From: Deltaproteobacteria bacterium
GTDB lineage: Bacteria > Desulfobacterota > DSM-4660 > Desulfatiglandales > HGW-15
Direction: 5' to 3'
NCBI GenBank assembly: GCA_024641835.1
Contig: JAHECH010000221.1
Coordinates: forward strand, 1 to 7,060
DNA: 7,060 nucleotides
The first letter of the stretch is position 1, and each line of letters begins with the position of its first letter. Under the pieces are notes generated by a model. The model had not been told where the DNA came from and did not search any database. It saw only the letters and a list, made by a program, of their open reading frames with translations. This document shows, one piece after another, positions 1-6,337 of the stretch. The translations under genes were made by a program, and so were the position numbers.

Positions 1-70
1 TCTATGGGGGAAACCCCTGGCCCCGAGCGAAGTCGAGGGGAACAGCGGGAGGGGGCAGAACTCCCCCGTA
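1..70. repeat. Cluster of three short GC-rich hairpins
   Basis: Three inverted repeats follow one another: GGGG/CCCC at 7-10 and 14-17 (loop AAA), CCCC/GGGG at 21-24 and 37-40 around GAGCGAAGTCGA, and GGGGG/CCCCC at 51-55 and 63-67. The middle element resembles CCC..GAGCGAAGTCGA..GGG repeats seen in intergenic DNA of many environmental bacteria; this is a recollection, not a search result. On the minus strand the third hairpin begins CGGGGGAGTTC, which also occurs at 5233-5243, hinting at a shared repeat family. The stretch lies inside the tail of the lipoprotein ORF, which argues that this tail is not native coding sequence. Confidence 0.45.
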
Positions 71-727
71 GATAAGCCGTTGAAAAGACCAGCCCGGGAG
101 CCTCGGAACGCAAGAAAAGACCCCAGTCCTTTCTGAGTGCGGCGGCCCCATGCAAACGCTCTTGAACGTTACCAACGGAATAAAGGCGTACTGGAGTGAT
201 GGAGTATTGGGGTATAAGCTACCGCCTTTTCGCTGTTTTAACACTCCGTCGAGAGCGCGGCTCAAATCAAGCATGTCCTGGAGAGTCGGTTTTATTTCGT
301 TCTCCGGCGAAGGGTCACGATACACCTTCAGGTAATAACGGCCTCGGCAAAATAGAACGGCCCAGTTATCTGTCCAGGCAGCGTCTCCCAGATCGTGAAT
401 CTGGGAGCCCCCTTCCTGAACGGATTTCTTGAAGACAGTTCTCGCGCCATCCGGGGTACCCATGTCAAAGACATCCACGATCATTCGAGCGCCAGCCTCT
501 TTTGTCTGAAAGATCTGCGTGTAGAGAAGCTTGAAACCTGAAGGGAGGTAGACTTCAGCCTCGCCGTTCATATAGTCGAAGAGGTTTCTCTTGTTATAAA
601 CCACGACCGGACCTGCCTGCTCGAATCCTTTCAGGGGAAGCCCCTCGAGAAAAGGGTTGATGTGGAAATGGGAGCATGCGAGGGCACTGAGTAAAAAGAG
701 AAGAATACTGTGTCGCCAGAGGTTCAT
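2..727 (-). CDS. DUF6599-like probable lipoprotein with an anomalous C-terminal tail
   Basis: The 241-residue product starts with a short hydrophobic signal (about residues 6-18) ending in LLSALAC. Cys18 could be the lipidated residue, although the -3 position is Ala rather than the usual Leu, so lipidation is an inference. Residues 30-165 resemble the DUF6599 family: FDYMNGEAEVYL at 50-61, MIVDVFDMGTPDGA at 82-95, a Gly-Asp-Ala-Ala-Trp segment near 114-118, and a closing DLSRALD at 154-160. The function of this family is not established. The ATG shares 4 bases (ATGA) with the stop of the DUF362 gene, so the two are probably translationally coupled. After about residue 165 the protein turns Pro/Gly-rich and is encoded by hairpin-rich, repeat-like DNA. 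A TAA in another frame at 240-238 lies just at the end of the recognisable domain, so a small frameshift may have removed the original stop. The ORF closes with TAG at bases 4-2. Confidence 0.72.
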   Translation of the reverse strand: MNLWRHSILLFLLSALACSHFHINPFLEGLPLKGFEQAGPVVVYNKRNLFDYMNGEAEVYLPSGFKLLYTQIFQTKEAGARMIVDVFDMGTPDGARTVFKKSVQEGGSQIHDLGDAAWTDNWAVLFCRGRYYLKVYRDPSPENEIKPTLQDMLDLSRALDGVLKQRKGGSLYPNTPSLQYAFIPLVTFKSVCMGPPHSERTGVFSCVPRLPGWSFQRLIYGGVLPPPAVPLDFARGQGFPP

Positions 728-1812
728 ATCTCGATGATCTTCCCGCTGTAAGGGAGGTCACTTTCGCTGTAGCCGAACTCTGTGAGCATTCGGCCAGTCG
801 CGTCTTTGTTGTAGGACCAGCCCATCTTCTCTCCCCGGAACTTGGTAGCCATCACGTAGTCCACAACCGGAGACGTGACACCCATTGCAAGGAAGTTTGG
901 CTGATGGCTCGGGTTGCCCCCCGGCCCACGTTTGCTCGCCCAGAGCGCGTCCACAATACAAAGCTGCTGGCGGGGATAGAGGACCCTCCCGGTTCGATCG
1001 TCCATGGGGCCGAGAATTTCAGGTGTCTGATTTATGGCCAGGAGGTAGTCCTGGCCGCCGCTCCGATGGCCGGGGGACGGAGAAAAGGTGCCAAAATGAT
1101 TCTTCATGGTCATCGTGAATCCGCCGAAATTGCTGCTGTGTCCTTTGCACATGGACACATTCACCAGGATGTCCACAGAACCGTTCACGAGATGTTTGAT
1201 ACACTTTGTTCCTTCAGGGCCCTGCCACGGGCTCGGCACGGAAGTGCGCGTATTGATCCCTCCCCACCTGCCTTCGATTCTCGTCCCTTCCGGTAGGCCG
1301 GTGAAAGGAGTTTCTCGATCCATGTCAGATCCATGGCACCCATCGTAGATGTGAATATTGGATGCTTTTACGCCAACGATATCGGCGAGGGCATGGCAGA
1401 CTCCTGACATGACCGCGCTCCGAGTGTGCTGCAGGGCAATGTGGTTCGTTTTTATAGCGACCACAGTGTCGGACCAGGCTTTGTGAGAGGGCCTGACGAA
1501 GATGGTGCGCCAGGCTTCCTCAGGCTTATGGGTTTCGACCAGGCCACAAACGAGCTTATCCATGTTTTCCCAGACCACCTTTTGAGCCACAAGCTCATCC
1601 TGCCGGGGCCAGTCGCAAACAGGTTCAAGGGCGACCGTCATGTGTGGGTCTGTGATACCCACTACCCGGAGATTGTTGACGTTCGGATGGATAAGAGTTT
1701 TCTTTGCATAAGAGGCGCGAGCTTTAGGAATAAACATCATCGGAGACGCAGCAATCGCGGTTCCCATGATAGCAGCACTTTTCATAAAGGCCCTTCGGGA
1801 GATTCTTTTCAT
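724..1812 (-). CDS. Tat-exported DUF362 domain protein
   Basis: The 362-residue protein has a clear twin-arginine signal: SRRAFMK at residues 5-11, a hydrophobic stretch at 12-28 and a likely AxA cleavage site (A31-R32-A33). It should be exported folded, often an indication of a cofactor. The mature part matches DUF362: VFVRPSHKAW-like sequence (here FVRPSHKAW) at 105-113, NVSMCKGHSSNFGG at 218-231, the family-typical MKNHFGTFSP at 236-245, and a late Asp-rich IVDALWAS at 286-293. Unlike many DUF362 proteins it has no CxxCxxC ferredoxin motif, so no Fe-S cluster can be proposed. The reaction is unknown. AGGA lies 12 bases before the ATG, an acceptable but wide spacing. It overlaps the downstream DUF6599-like gene by ATGA. 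Upstream on the same strand is what looks like a decayed MFS transporter gene, which may once have been part of the same transcription unit. Confidence 0.88.
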   Translation of the reverse strand: MKRISRRAFMKSAAIMGTAIAASPMMFIPKARASYAKKTLIHPNVNNLRVVGITDPHMTVALEPVCDWPRQDELVAQKVVWENMDKLVCGLVETHKPEEAWRTIFVRPSHKAWSDTVVAIKTNHIALQHTRSAVMSGVCHALADIVGVKASNIHIYDGCHGSDMDRETPFTGLPEGTRIEGRWGGINTRTSVPSPWQGPEGTKCIKHLVNGSVDILVNVSMCKGHSSNFGGFTMTMKNHFGTFSPSPGHRSGGQDYLLAINQTPEILGPMDDRTGRVLYPRQQLCIVDALWASKRGPGGNPSHQPNFLAMGVTSPVVDYVMATKFRGEKMGWSYNKDATGRMLTEFGYSESDLPYSGKIIEI

Positions 1813-1856
1813 CGCTATGATCGTTCCTTTTCTGTACGCTCTTGCGGGGAATCCTC

Positions 1857-2026
1857 AATGGCTTAAAATAAAGTCTCTTTGCTGAATTGTCAAAATCCAG
1901 CAGGTAGGGGCCACCCGCTGCGCCGACACGACGGGGGACGCGATGGAAATAAACCAGAGCGTAGACGGAGCAAACGAGAAAGAATACCGGCCATCGGTAA
2001 GGATGCAGTTGTTCTTCGTTATTCAT
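1857..2026 (-). pseudogene. N-terminal remnant of an MFS transporter gene
   Basis: From ATG at 2026 the first 50-55 codons read like the start of a major facilitator superfamily transporter. A short charged leader is followed by YRWPVFFLVCSVYALVYFHRV (split here as YRWPVFFLVC and SVYALVYFHRV) and then LLDFDNSAKRL. This matches the usual pattern of TM1, the YFHR sequence, and an acidic (D/E)F..S...L segment before TM2. No further transmembrane segments follow; the frame runs into the leader of the DUF362 gene and ends inside it at 1724. Between YFHRV and LLDFD the frame reads RRVGAAGG, while moving one base gives P-V-V-S-A-Q, closer to what MFS proteins have here, so small indels are likely as well as loss of the remaining ~350 residues. 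GGAAC lies 8 bases before the ATG. Alternatively it could be a genuine small single-span membrane protein; I consider that less likely. Confidence 0.5.
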
Positions 2027-2289
2027 AAAAGACGTTCCACATGGTCATCTATTAACCCCGGTAACGGCGACGCTGTGGCCGGGCTTTGCTCAAATGTTTT
2101 TTTCTAGCATATCCCTTCAGAGTTTGCGATTGGTAGCGATTTCGTGCTGGAGAGGGCTGAGGTCGAGGGAAAAGGCTAGGAATGCTGGGAATGCTCGCAA
2201 TAGTCTTCAAACTCGTGCGGCTGACCTTGCGAACGAGGGGGGGAATGCTTACTCTGCTATTAGCCTGTAGAAGGAGAGGAGAATGACCT
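2027..2289. other. Divergent intergenic region upstream of the selenoprotein gene
   Basis: This 263-base spacer separates the leftward MFS remnant/DUF362 cluster from the rightward selenoprotein gene, so promoters for both directions should lie here. I cannot assign convincing -35/-10 pairs. What can be seen: T7 at 2097-2103 without a good hairpin before it; three copies of GGAATGCT at 2179-2186, 2188-2195 and 2242-2249; and an inverted repeat TCGCAA (2195-2200) with TTGCGA (2228-2233), which extends inward through GTC/GAC across a small internal loop. Confidence 0.5.
2271..2282 (+). promoter_or_regulatory. Ribosome binding site that sets the selenoprotein start
   Basis: AAGGAGAGGAGA holds two overlapping Shine-Dalgarno cores. 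The second, GAGGAG, lies 8 bases before the ATG at 2290. No comparable site precedes the ATG at 2407, where the frame downstream of the TGA first shows a Met. Translation therefore most likely starts at 2290 and passes through the in-frame TGA. A second ATG at 2283 is too close to the Shine-Dalgarno and in another frame that stops after 14 codons. Confidence 0.7.
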
Positions 2290-2859
2290 ATGACAGGAGA
2301 GATTCAATGGGAAAAGGAACTGGATAAGGCTCTGGCCAGAGCGCGAATAGAGAACAAACCCGTCCTGATGTTTTTCCACAACCCGGAGTGAATCGGCTGC
2401 CAGCAGATGGGAGCAGTTACGTTCCCTGATCCGAAAGTCATCAACTTCATCACTCAGAATGTTATCCCTTTAAGGCTACCCCATGACCACAAACCTCTTG
2501 CTGATCAATTCCGGGTGAAATGGACCCCAACTCTGGTGACGCTCGATACAGAAGGAAAGGAACATCACCGGACCGTCGGGTTCCTTCCCCCGGAGGAATT
2601 GATCTCTTCTCTGATCCTGGGGAGAGCCAAGATTCACTTTGATGATGAAAGCTTCGCAGAGTCGCTGAAAAGCCTGGATGCGCTTCTCAAGGACTATCCA
2701 AAGAGTGGTGCGGCGCCGGAGGCTGTTTTTATGCGAGGAGTCTGTCTTTACAAGACGACGCATCAAGCAAAACCTCTGAAGGATGCTTATGAGAAACTGG
2801 AGGCCGAGCATCCTGAGAGCGAGTGGACGAAGCGCGCTTATCCTTACAGGCTGCTTTAG
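2290..2859 (+). CDS. Thioredoxin-fold selenoprotein with a UxxC active site
   Basis: Reading from ATG 2290 through the TGA at 2389-2391 as selenocysteine gives 189 residues. The N-terminus is a thioredoxin-like domain (about 1-115): a helix rich in Glu and Lys, strand KPVLMFFHNPE, then Sec34-Ile-Gly-Cys37-Gln-Gln-Met, where the TGA falls exactly at the first cysteine of a CxxC motif. A cis-Pro loop W78-T79-P80-T81 follows, as in thioredoxins, then strand LVTLDTEG. The C-terminal part (about 120-189) has helical segments resembling a tetratricopeptide pair. No signal peptide is evident, so it is probably a cytosolic thiol-disulfide or peroxide-handling protein; the substrate is unknown. The reading frame is intact on both sides of the TGA. 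The main alternative is a nonsense mutation of a Cys codon, but strong flanking conservation of fold motifs and the position favour Sec. The GH15 gene begins 68 bases downstream on the same strand. Confidence 0.85.
2389..2434 (+). promoter_or_regulatory. Candidate bacterial SECIS element
   Basis: Bacterial SECIS hairpins lie directly after the UGA within the coding region. Here GGGA (2409-2412) can pair with UCCC (2423-2426) around a 10-base loop starting with G (2413-2422). The loop begins about 21 bases after the UGA, within the usual range. An outer helix UCGG (2393-2396) with CCGA (2431-2434) and a CA/UG step (2404-2405 with 2427-2428) would close the structure over internal loops. A competing helix GGCUGC (2395-2400) with GCAGUU (2413-2418) is also possible. 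The pairing was done by eye without energies. Confidence 0.45.
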
Positions 2860-2927
2860 TCAGTGTCCGTGTTTCCTGATTTTTCCGGTCTTTACCTGGG
2901 AATGAAAGATTTCCGGAGGGTGGATCA

Positions 2928-4970
2928 ATGCCTCGCGACATCCCGGTAGGCAATAGCCGGCTTCTGGTCTGTTTTGACAAAAACTATCTCATCCGGGATC
3001 TCTATTTTCCCCATGTGGGACAGGAGAACCATGTGAGCGGCAACACCTGCCGCTTTGGCGTGCTCGCAGGGAACCGTTTTTCCTGGGTCAGTGAAGAATG
3101 GGAAAAGGAACTCCTCTACGAGGAGGATACACTTGTGACGAACGTGACCCTGTATCATCAGGACCTGGGTGTCCTGATGGTGTGCCACGATACCGTGGAT
3201 TTTCACGAAAACGTGTTTCTCCGGGAGATCGTGGTAGAGAACCTGCTCCCAGAAAAGCGCCATATCGAACTCTTCTTTGGCCAGGATTTCGACATTTCGG
3301 GCAACAATGTGGGCGATACGGCAGCCTATGATCCTGTGACAGGCGGCATTGTCCATTATAAAGGATCGCGGTATTTTTCTGTCAATGGTTTCTCGGACCG
3401 ATCGCAAAAGCTGTCCCAATTTGCCGTGGGCGTGAAGAGGGTGGGCGGCAGGGAAGGGACCTACAGGGATGCAGAAGACGGTGTCCTTTCCGATAACACC
3501 ATTGCCCAGGGGTCTGTGGATTCGGTTGTTTCTCTTGCTTTAGAGCTGGATGCCCACGGATCAGGCAAGGCGTATTACTGGATCTGTGCTGCAGAGACAT
3601 GGACGGAAGCGAGACGCATCGATTCACTGGTGAGGCACAAGCATCCGAGGGTTTTGATCAAGCGCACAGCCGACTACTGGAACCTCTGGGTTCGCAAAGA
3701 GACGTTCCCGGAGGATCATTTGCCTTCCAAGGTTAAGAAGCTCTATCGCAGGAGCCTGCTCGCGTTGAGTACCCAGCTCGACTGGCAAGGGGGGGTGCTC
3801 GCTGCCAATGACTCGGATGTGATCCAGTTCAACAGGGATACCTATTCGTATGTTTGGCCAAGGGATGGTGCTCTGACAGCGCATGCCCTGGATTTGGCGG
3901 GTTATCCCATGCCGGCGGAGAGGTTCTACAGCTTTGTCGCGAGGGTTATCGAAGAAGAGGGTTATCTCCTCCACAAGTACAACCCTGACGGCACCCTTGC
4001 TTCCTCATGGCATCCCTGGTACGAGGTGACAGGACCGCAGCTTCCGATTCAGGAGGATGAAACAGCGCTGGTCATATGGGCCTTGTGGCATCACTTCGTG
4101 ATCTACAGGGACATTGAATTCATCAAGCCTCTTTACCGGCCACTCATTAAAAGGGCTGCCAATTTCATGCTTTCTTATCGCGATAAGGAGACAGGCCTTC
4201 CAGCGCCATCCTATGATTTGTGGGAAGAGCGCAGAGGCATTTCCAGTTTTACCGTTTCCGCTGTTTTCGGCGGTTTGACAGCAGCCTCCATTTTCTGCAC
4301 TGTTTTTGGTGAGGAGGAGAAGGCAACAGCCTACAGGCAGGCGGCATCGGACATCAGGGATGCTGCATCCAGACATTTATGGAGGGACGATCTAGGCCGT
4401 TTCTGCCGCATGCTCTATCGCAATCAAAATAATGATATCAAGGCAGACGGCACATGCGATTCAAGCCTCTGGGGGCTTTTTGCTTTTGGTCTCTATACCG
4501 CGGATGATCCCCGGATCGTGGCGACGATGGAGGCCGTGCGCCAAAAACTCTGGCTTCCCACAAAGACAGGTGGCATGGCGCGCTATGAAAATGACACGTA
4601 CTATCGTGGCGGAAATGAGGTCACGGGCAATCCCTGGTTTGTTTCTACTCTTTGGCTTGCAGACTACTTTCTGGAAAAGACTGGTGGAGAAAAAGGCCTG
4701 AAAGATGCTCTGGAGATACTCAACTGGGTGGCTGATCATGCGCTACCCTCAGGGGTTCTTCCAGAGCAACTACATCCCCACACCGGCGAGCCCCTTTCTG
4801 TCTCCCCGCTAACCTGGAGCCATGCCGCTTTTCTCACAACCACACAGCGGTACTTGCGCCTCAAGGCAGGCAAGGAGTGGGCAGCAGCGACGGCTATGCG
4901 AGAGGACTGGATTTCCAAGCTCTTCGCTGACACATGCGATGCCATCCACGGCGCATGTCAGGTCAAGTGA
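2928..4970 (+). CDS. Glycoside hydrolase family 15 protein (glucoamylase-like)
   Basis: The 680-residue product is full length for bacterial GH15. Residues 1 to about 265 form the expected N-terminal beta-sandwich, and about 270-680 the (alpha/alpha)6 barrel. Visible family motifs: W310-P311-R312-D313 in the substrate pocket, YNPDGTLASSWHPWY, QEDETA at 375-380, LWEE at 431-434 with E434 the likely general acid, N568-P569-W570, and LPEQ with E613 the likely general base. Enzymes of this family release glucose from the non-reducing ends of alpha-glucans, and some members act on trehalose or isomalto-oligosaccharides, so the exact substrate cannot be fixed from sequence. There is no signal peptide, which suggests a cytosolic role such as glycogen or maltodextrin turnover. 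The start is supported by GGAGG at 2915-2919, 8 bases before the ATG. It follows the selenoprotein gene after 68 bases and may share its transcript; the downstream neighbour converges on it. Confidence 0.93.
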   Translation: MPRDIPVGNSRLLVCFDKNYLIRDLYFPHVGQENHVSGNTCRFGVLAGNRFSWVSEEWEKELLYEEDTLVTNVTLYHQDLGVLMVCHDTVDFHENVFLREIVVENLLPEKRHIELFFGQDFDISGNNVGDTAAYDPVTGGIVHYKGSRYFSVNGFSDRSQKLSQFAVGVKRVGGREGTYRDAEDGVLSDNTIAQGSVDSVVSLALELDAHGSGKAYYWICAAETWTEARRIDSLVRHKHPRVLIKRTADYWNLWVRKETFPEDHLPSKVKKLYRRSLLALSTQLDWQGGVLAANDSDVIQFNRDTYSYVWPRDGALTAHALDLAGYPMPAERFYSFVARVIEEEGYLLHKYNPDGTLASSWHPWYEVTGPQLPIQEDETALVIWALWHHFVIYRDIEFIKPLYRPLIKRAANFMLSYRDKETGLPAPSYDLWEERRGISSFTVSAVFGGLTAASIFCTVFGEEEKATAYRQAASDIRDAASRHLWRDDLGRFCRMLYRNQNNDIKADGTCDSSLWGLFAFGLYTADDPRIVATMEAVRQKLWLPTKTGGMARYENDTYYRGGNEVTGNPWFVSTLWLADYFLEKTGGEKGLKDALEILNWVADHALPSGVLPEQLHPHTGEPLSVSPLTWSHAAFLTTTQRYLRLKAGKEWAAATAMREDWISKLFADTCDAIHGACQVK

Positions 4971-5278
4971 GTTTCATCGTTTTAGCCTACAAAAAGCTGA
5001 CTTTCTCCGGCCGGGTCGTTTGATGTCTAACCTTTCAAATCGGCCTCGGTTGTTTTGCTGCATATTCTGGATAGCTAACCAATGCGGCGGATCTCGATTG
5101 AATCATAAGTCTCCCCACTCCAACAAGTACTTCCTTTCTTGCTTCAGTCCCTTGCCCCTCTTGCGGGGTCTCGGGGTCGCGTCGAACCAAGGTTTGTTCT
5201 AGACGAGAGAAATCCCTGCTTGTGGAATGGGGCGGGGGAGTTCAAAGCTCCCCTTTACCCCATTAGACGATTTCGATC
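4971..5278. other. Convergent intergenic region with several weak hairpins
   Basis: These 308 bases lie between the ends of two converging genes and contain no coding sequence I can support. Inverted repeats: CCCC/GGGG at 5155-5158 and 5165-5168; GTC-GAAC with GTTC-TA-GAC at 5181-5187 and 5196-5204; and the repeat hairpin at 5235-5253. None is followed by a good T-run on either strand, so a classical intrinsic terminator is not demonstrated, though any of these could help end transcription from both sides. Confidence 0.5.
5229..5270 (+). repeat. Dispersed hairpin repeat, copy A
   Basis: The core GGGGAGTT-CAA-AGCTCCCC (5235-5253) folds into an 8-bp stem with one G-U pair and a 3-base loop, followed by TTTACCCCATTAGACG. 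A close copy lies at 6338-6381 (copy B), sharing AAAGCTCCCCTTTACCC exactly and most flanking bases. Both copies sit in intergenic DNA just beyond a gene end. The short T-run after the hairpin could give weak terminator activity on the plus strand. Confidence 0.6.
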
Positions 5279-6106
5279 TTATCGTCGGCGTTCTAAATGA
5301 ATCTCAAAGAGTTTCGGCCATAGCTTGCCCGTGACGAACAATCGATCTCCTGCGCTATCATAGGCAATGCCATTGAGCACCGCTTCGGGATCTGTGCGAT
5401 AGCTATTTGACAGCAGGCCGCTCAAATCAATCCAGCCAATTACCTGGCCAGATCGAGGCTCGATTATGGCAATCCGATCGGTGTGCCACACATTGGCAAA
5501 GACATCATTGCGCACAAAATCGAGCTCGTTCAGATTCTCAACAGGTTCGCCCCTGTCCTTTACCGACACGCGTCCGATTTCCTTGAAAGTGGCTGGATCA
5601 AGAAAACGCAGGCTCGAGCTCCCGTCGCTCATGATCAACCTCTTTCGATCATGAGTCAGGCCCCAGCCTTCCCCGAGATAGCTGAACTCGCGCTGTACTC
5701 TAAGAGTGCGAAGATCGTAGACAAATCCGATGCTTGACCGCCATGTGAGCTGTATCAGGCGGTCTCCCCAATCCGTTAATCCTTCGGCAAAGTACTTCGC
5801 ATCAACGGGGTGCTGTTGAATCACTTCTCCTGATTCCAATCGCACTTTTCGAAGCGTCGATCGACCGTAAAGGCCCGTGCTCTCGAAAAGAAACCCATGA
5901 TGATACACCAATCCCTGCGTAAACGCCCGGGAATCATGGGGATAGACGTTCACAATCCGGTAACCGTAAATGGCTGGGTCCCCAGTCTGACCTGAGGCCT
6001 CTGATACGTTGCTGGCCTGAACGGCGCACAGGGCGGCGATTGCCAGCATAGCCCCAGCGCATCGCGCTCTGTGCGGCTTGGTTTGCCGATATTCGAGTTG
6101 CCTCAT
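5279..6106 (-). CDS. Exported glutaminyl-peptide cyclotransferase (glutamine cyclotransferase family)
   Basis: The 275-residue product belongs to the plant/bacterial-type glutaminyl cyclase family, a five-bladed beta-propeller that converts N-terminal Gln of peptides to pyroglutamate. Family motifs in order: FTQGL at 62-66, FESTGLYGRSTLRKV at 74-88, YFAEGLT at 105-111, EGWGLT at 146-151, MSDGSSSLRFLDP at 159-171, NELDF at 193-197 (the family usually has NELE, so Asp196 is a conservative change), then ANVW, LNGIAYD and VTGKLWPKLFEI near the end. Residues 16-31 are hydrophobic after a basic segment, a probable Sec signal, so the enzyme should act in the periplasm or be secreted. I chose the ATG at 6106 because GGAG lies 6 bases upstream. 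An in-frame ATG at 6118 and a TTG at 6172 are possible but have poor ribosome binding sites. It stands alone on its strand, with spacers over 300 bases on both sides. Confidence 0.9.
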   Translation of the reverse strand: MRQLEYRQTKPHRARCAGAMLAIAALCAVQASNVSEASGQTGDPAIYGYRIVNVYPHDSRAFTQGLVYHHGFLFESTGLYGRSTLRKVRLESGEVIQQHPVDAKYFAEGLTDWGDRLIQLTWRSSIGFVYDLRTLRVQREFSYLGEGWGLTHDRKRLIMSDGSSSLRFLDPATFKEIGRVSVKDRGEPVENLNELDFVRNDVFANVWHTDRIAIIEPRSGQVIGWIDLSGLLSNSYRTDPEAVLNGIAYDSAGDRLFVTGKLWPKLFEIHLERRR

Positions 6107-6167
6107 CTGCGACTCCATAGACAATGGGATCCGTCTAACCGCGCTGCGGATCAGGAGCAAGACCGGA

Positions 6168-6183
6168 GGCAAGCTTGCTTGCC
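6168..6183. repeat. Short perfect inverted repeat
   Basis: GGCAAGC and GCTTGCC flank a TT centre, giving a 6-bp stem with a 4-base loop when folded, about 60 bases upstream of the chosen cyclotransferase start. It could be a binding site for a dimeric regulator or part of the leader transcript; nothing else supports either role. Confidence 0.4.
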
Positions 6184-6337
6184 GACGGGATTGACTGCTG
6201 CATCCGCTTGTGGTACGCCCGGCATGTCGAAGATCCCGGGCCCACCGGGGGGCGTGAACTTATGGGCTGGCTTTTCCGCCTCCCCGGGGACCCGCATGCA
6301 GGGCTTGTCCCGCCATAGTTTTAACGACGGCGGATGG

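Noticed and set aside
1426..1866. Plus-strand 146-residue open frame opposite the DUF362 gene
   Set aside because: It is antisense to a clearly conserved Tat-signal protein, has no convincing ribosome binding site and shows no recognisable motif.
2056..2103. Possible intrinsic terminator ending in T7 at 2097-2103
   Set aside because: The only GC stem nearby (CCCGG/CCGGG, about 2057-2083) is separated from the T-run by 14 or more bases, and no gene ends upstream on the plus strand.
2407..2859. A 150-residue protein starting at ATG 2407
   Set aside because: It would start in the middle of a thioredoxin active-site helix with no Shine-Dalgarno; reading through the upstream TGA restores the whole fold and a good start.
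2925..3419. Minus-strand 164-residue open frame within the GH15 gene
   Set aside because: It is the antisense shadow of a well-supported enzyme; no domain is evident.
6107..6172. Longer cyclotransferase N-terminus from TTG 6172 or ATG 6118
   Set aside because: Neither has a good Shine-Dalgarno, whereas ATG 6106 has GGAG at 6 bases and leaves a normal signal peptide.
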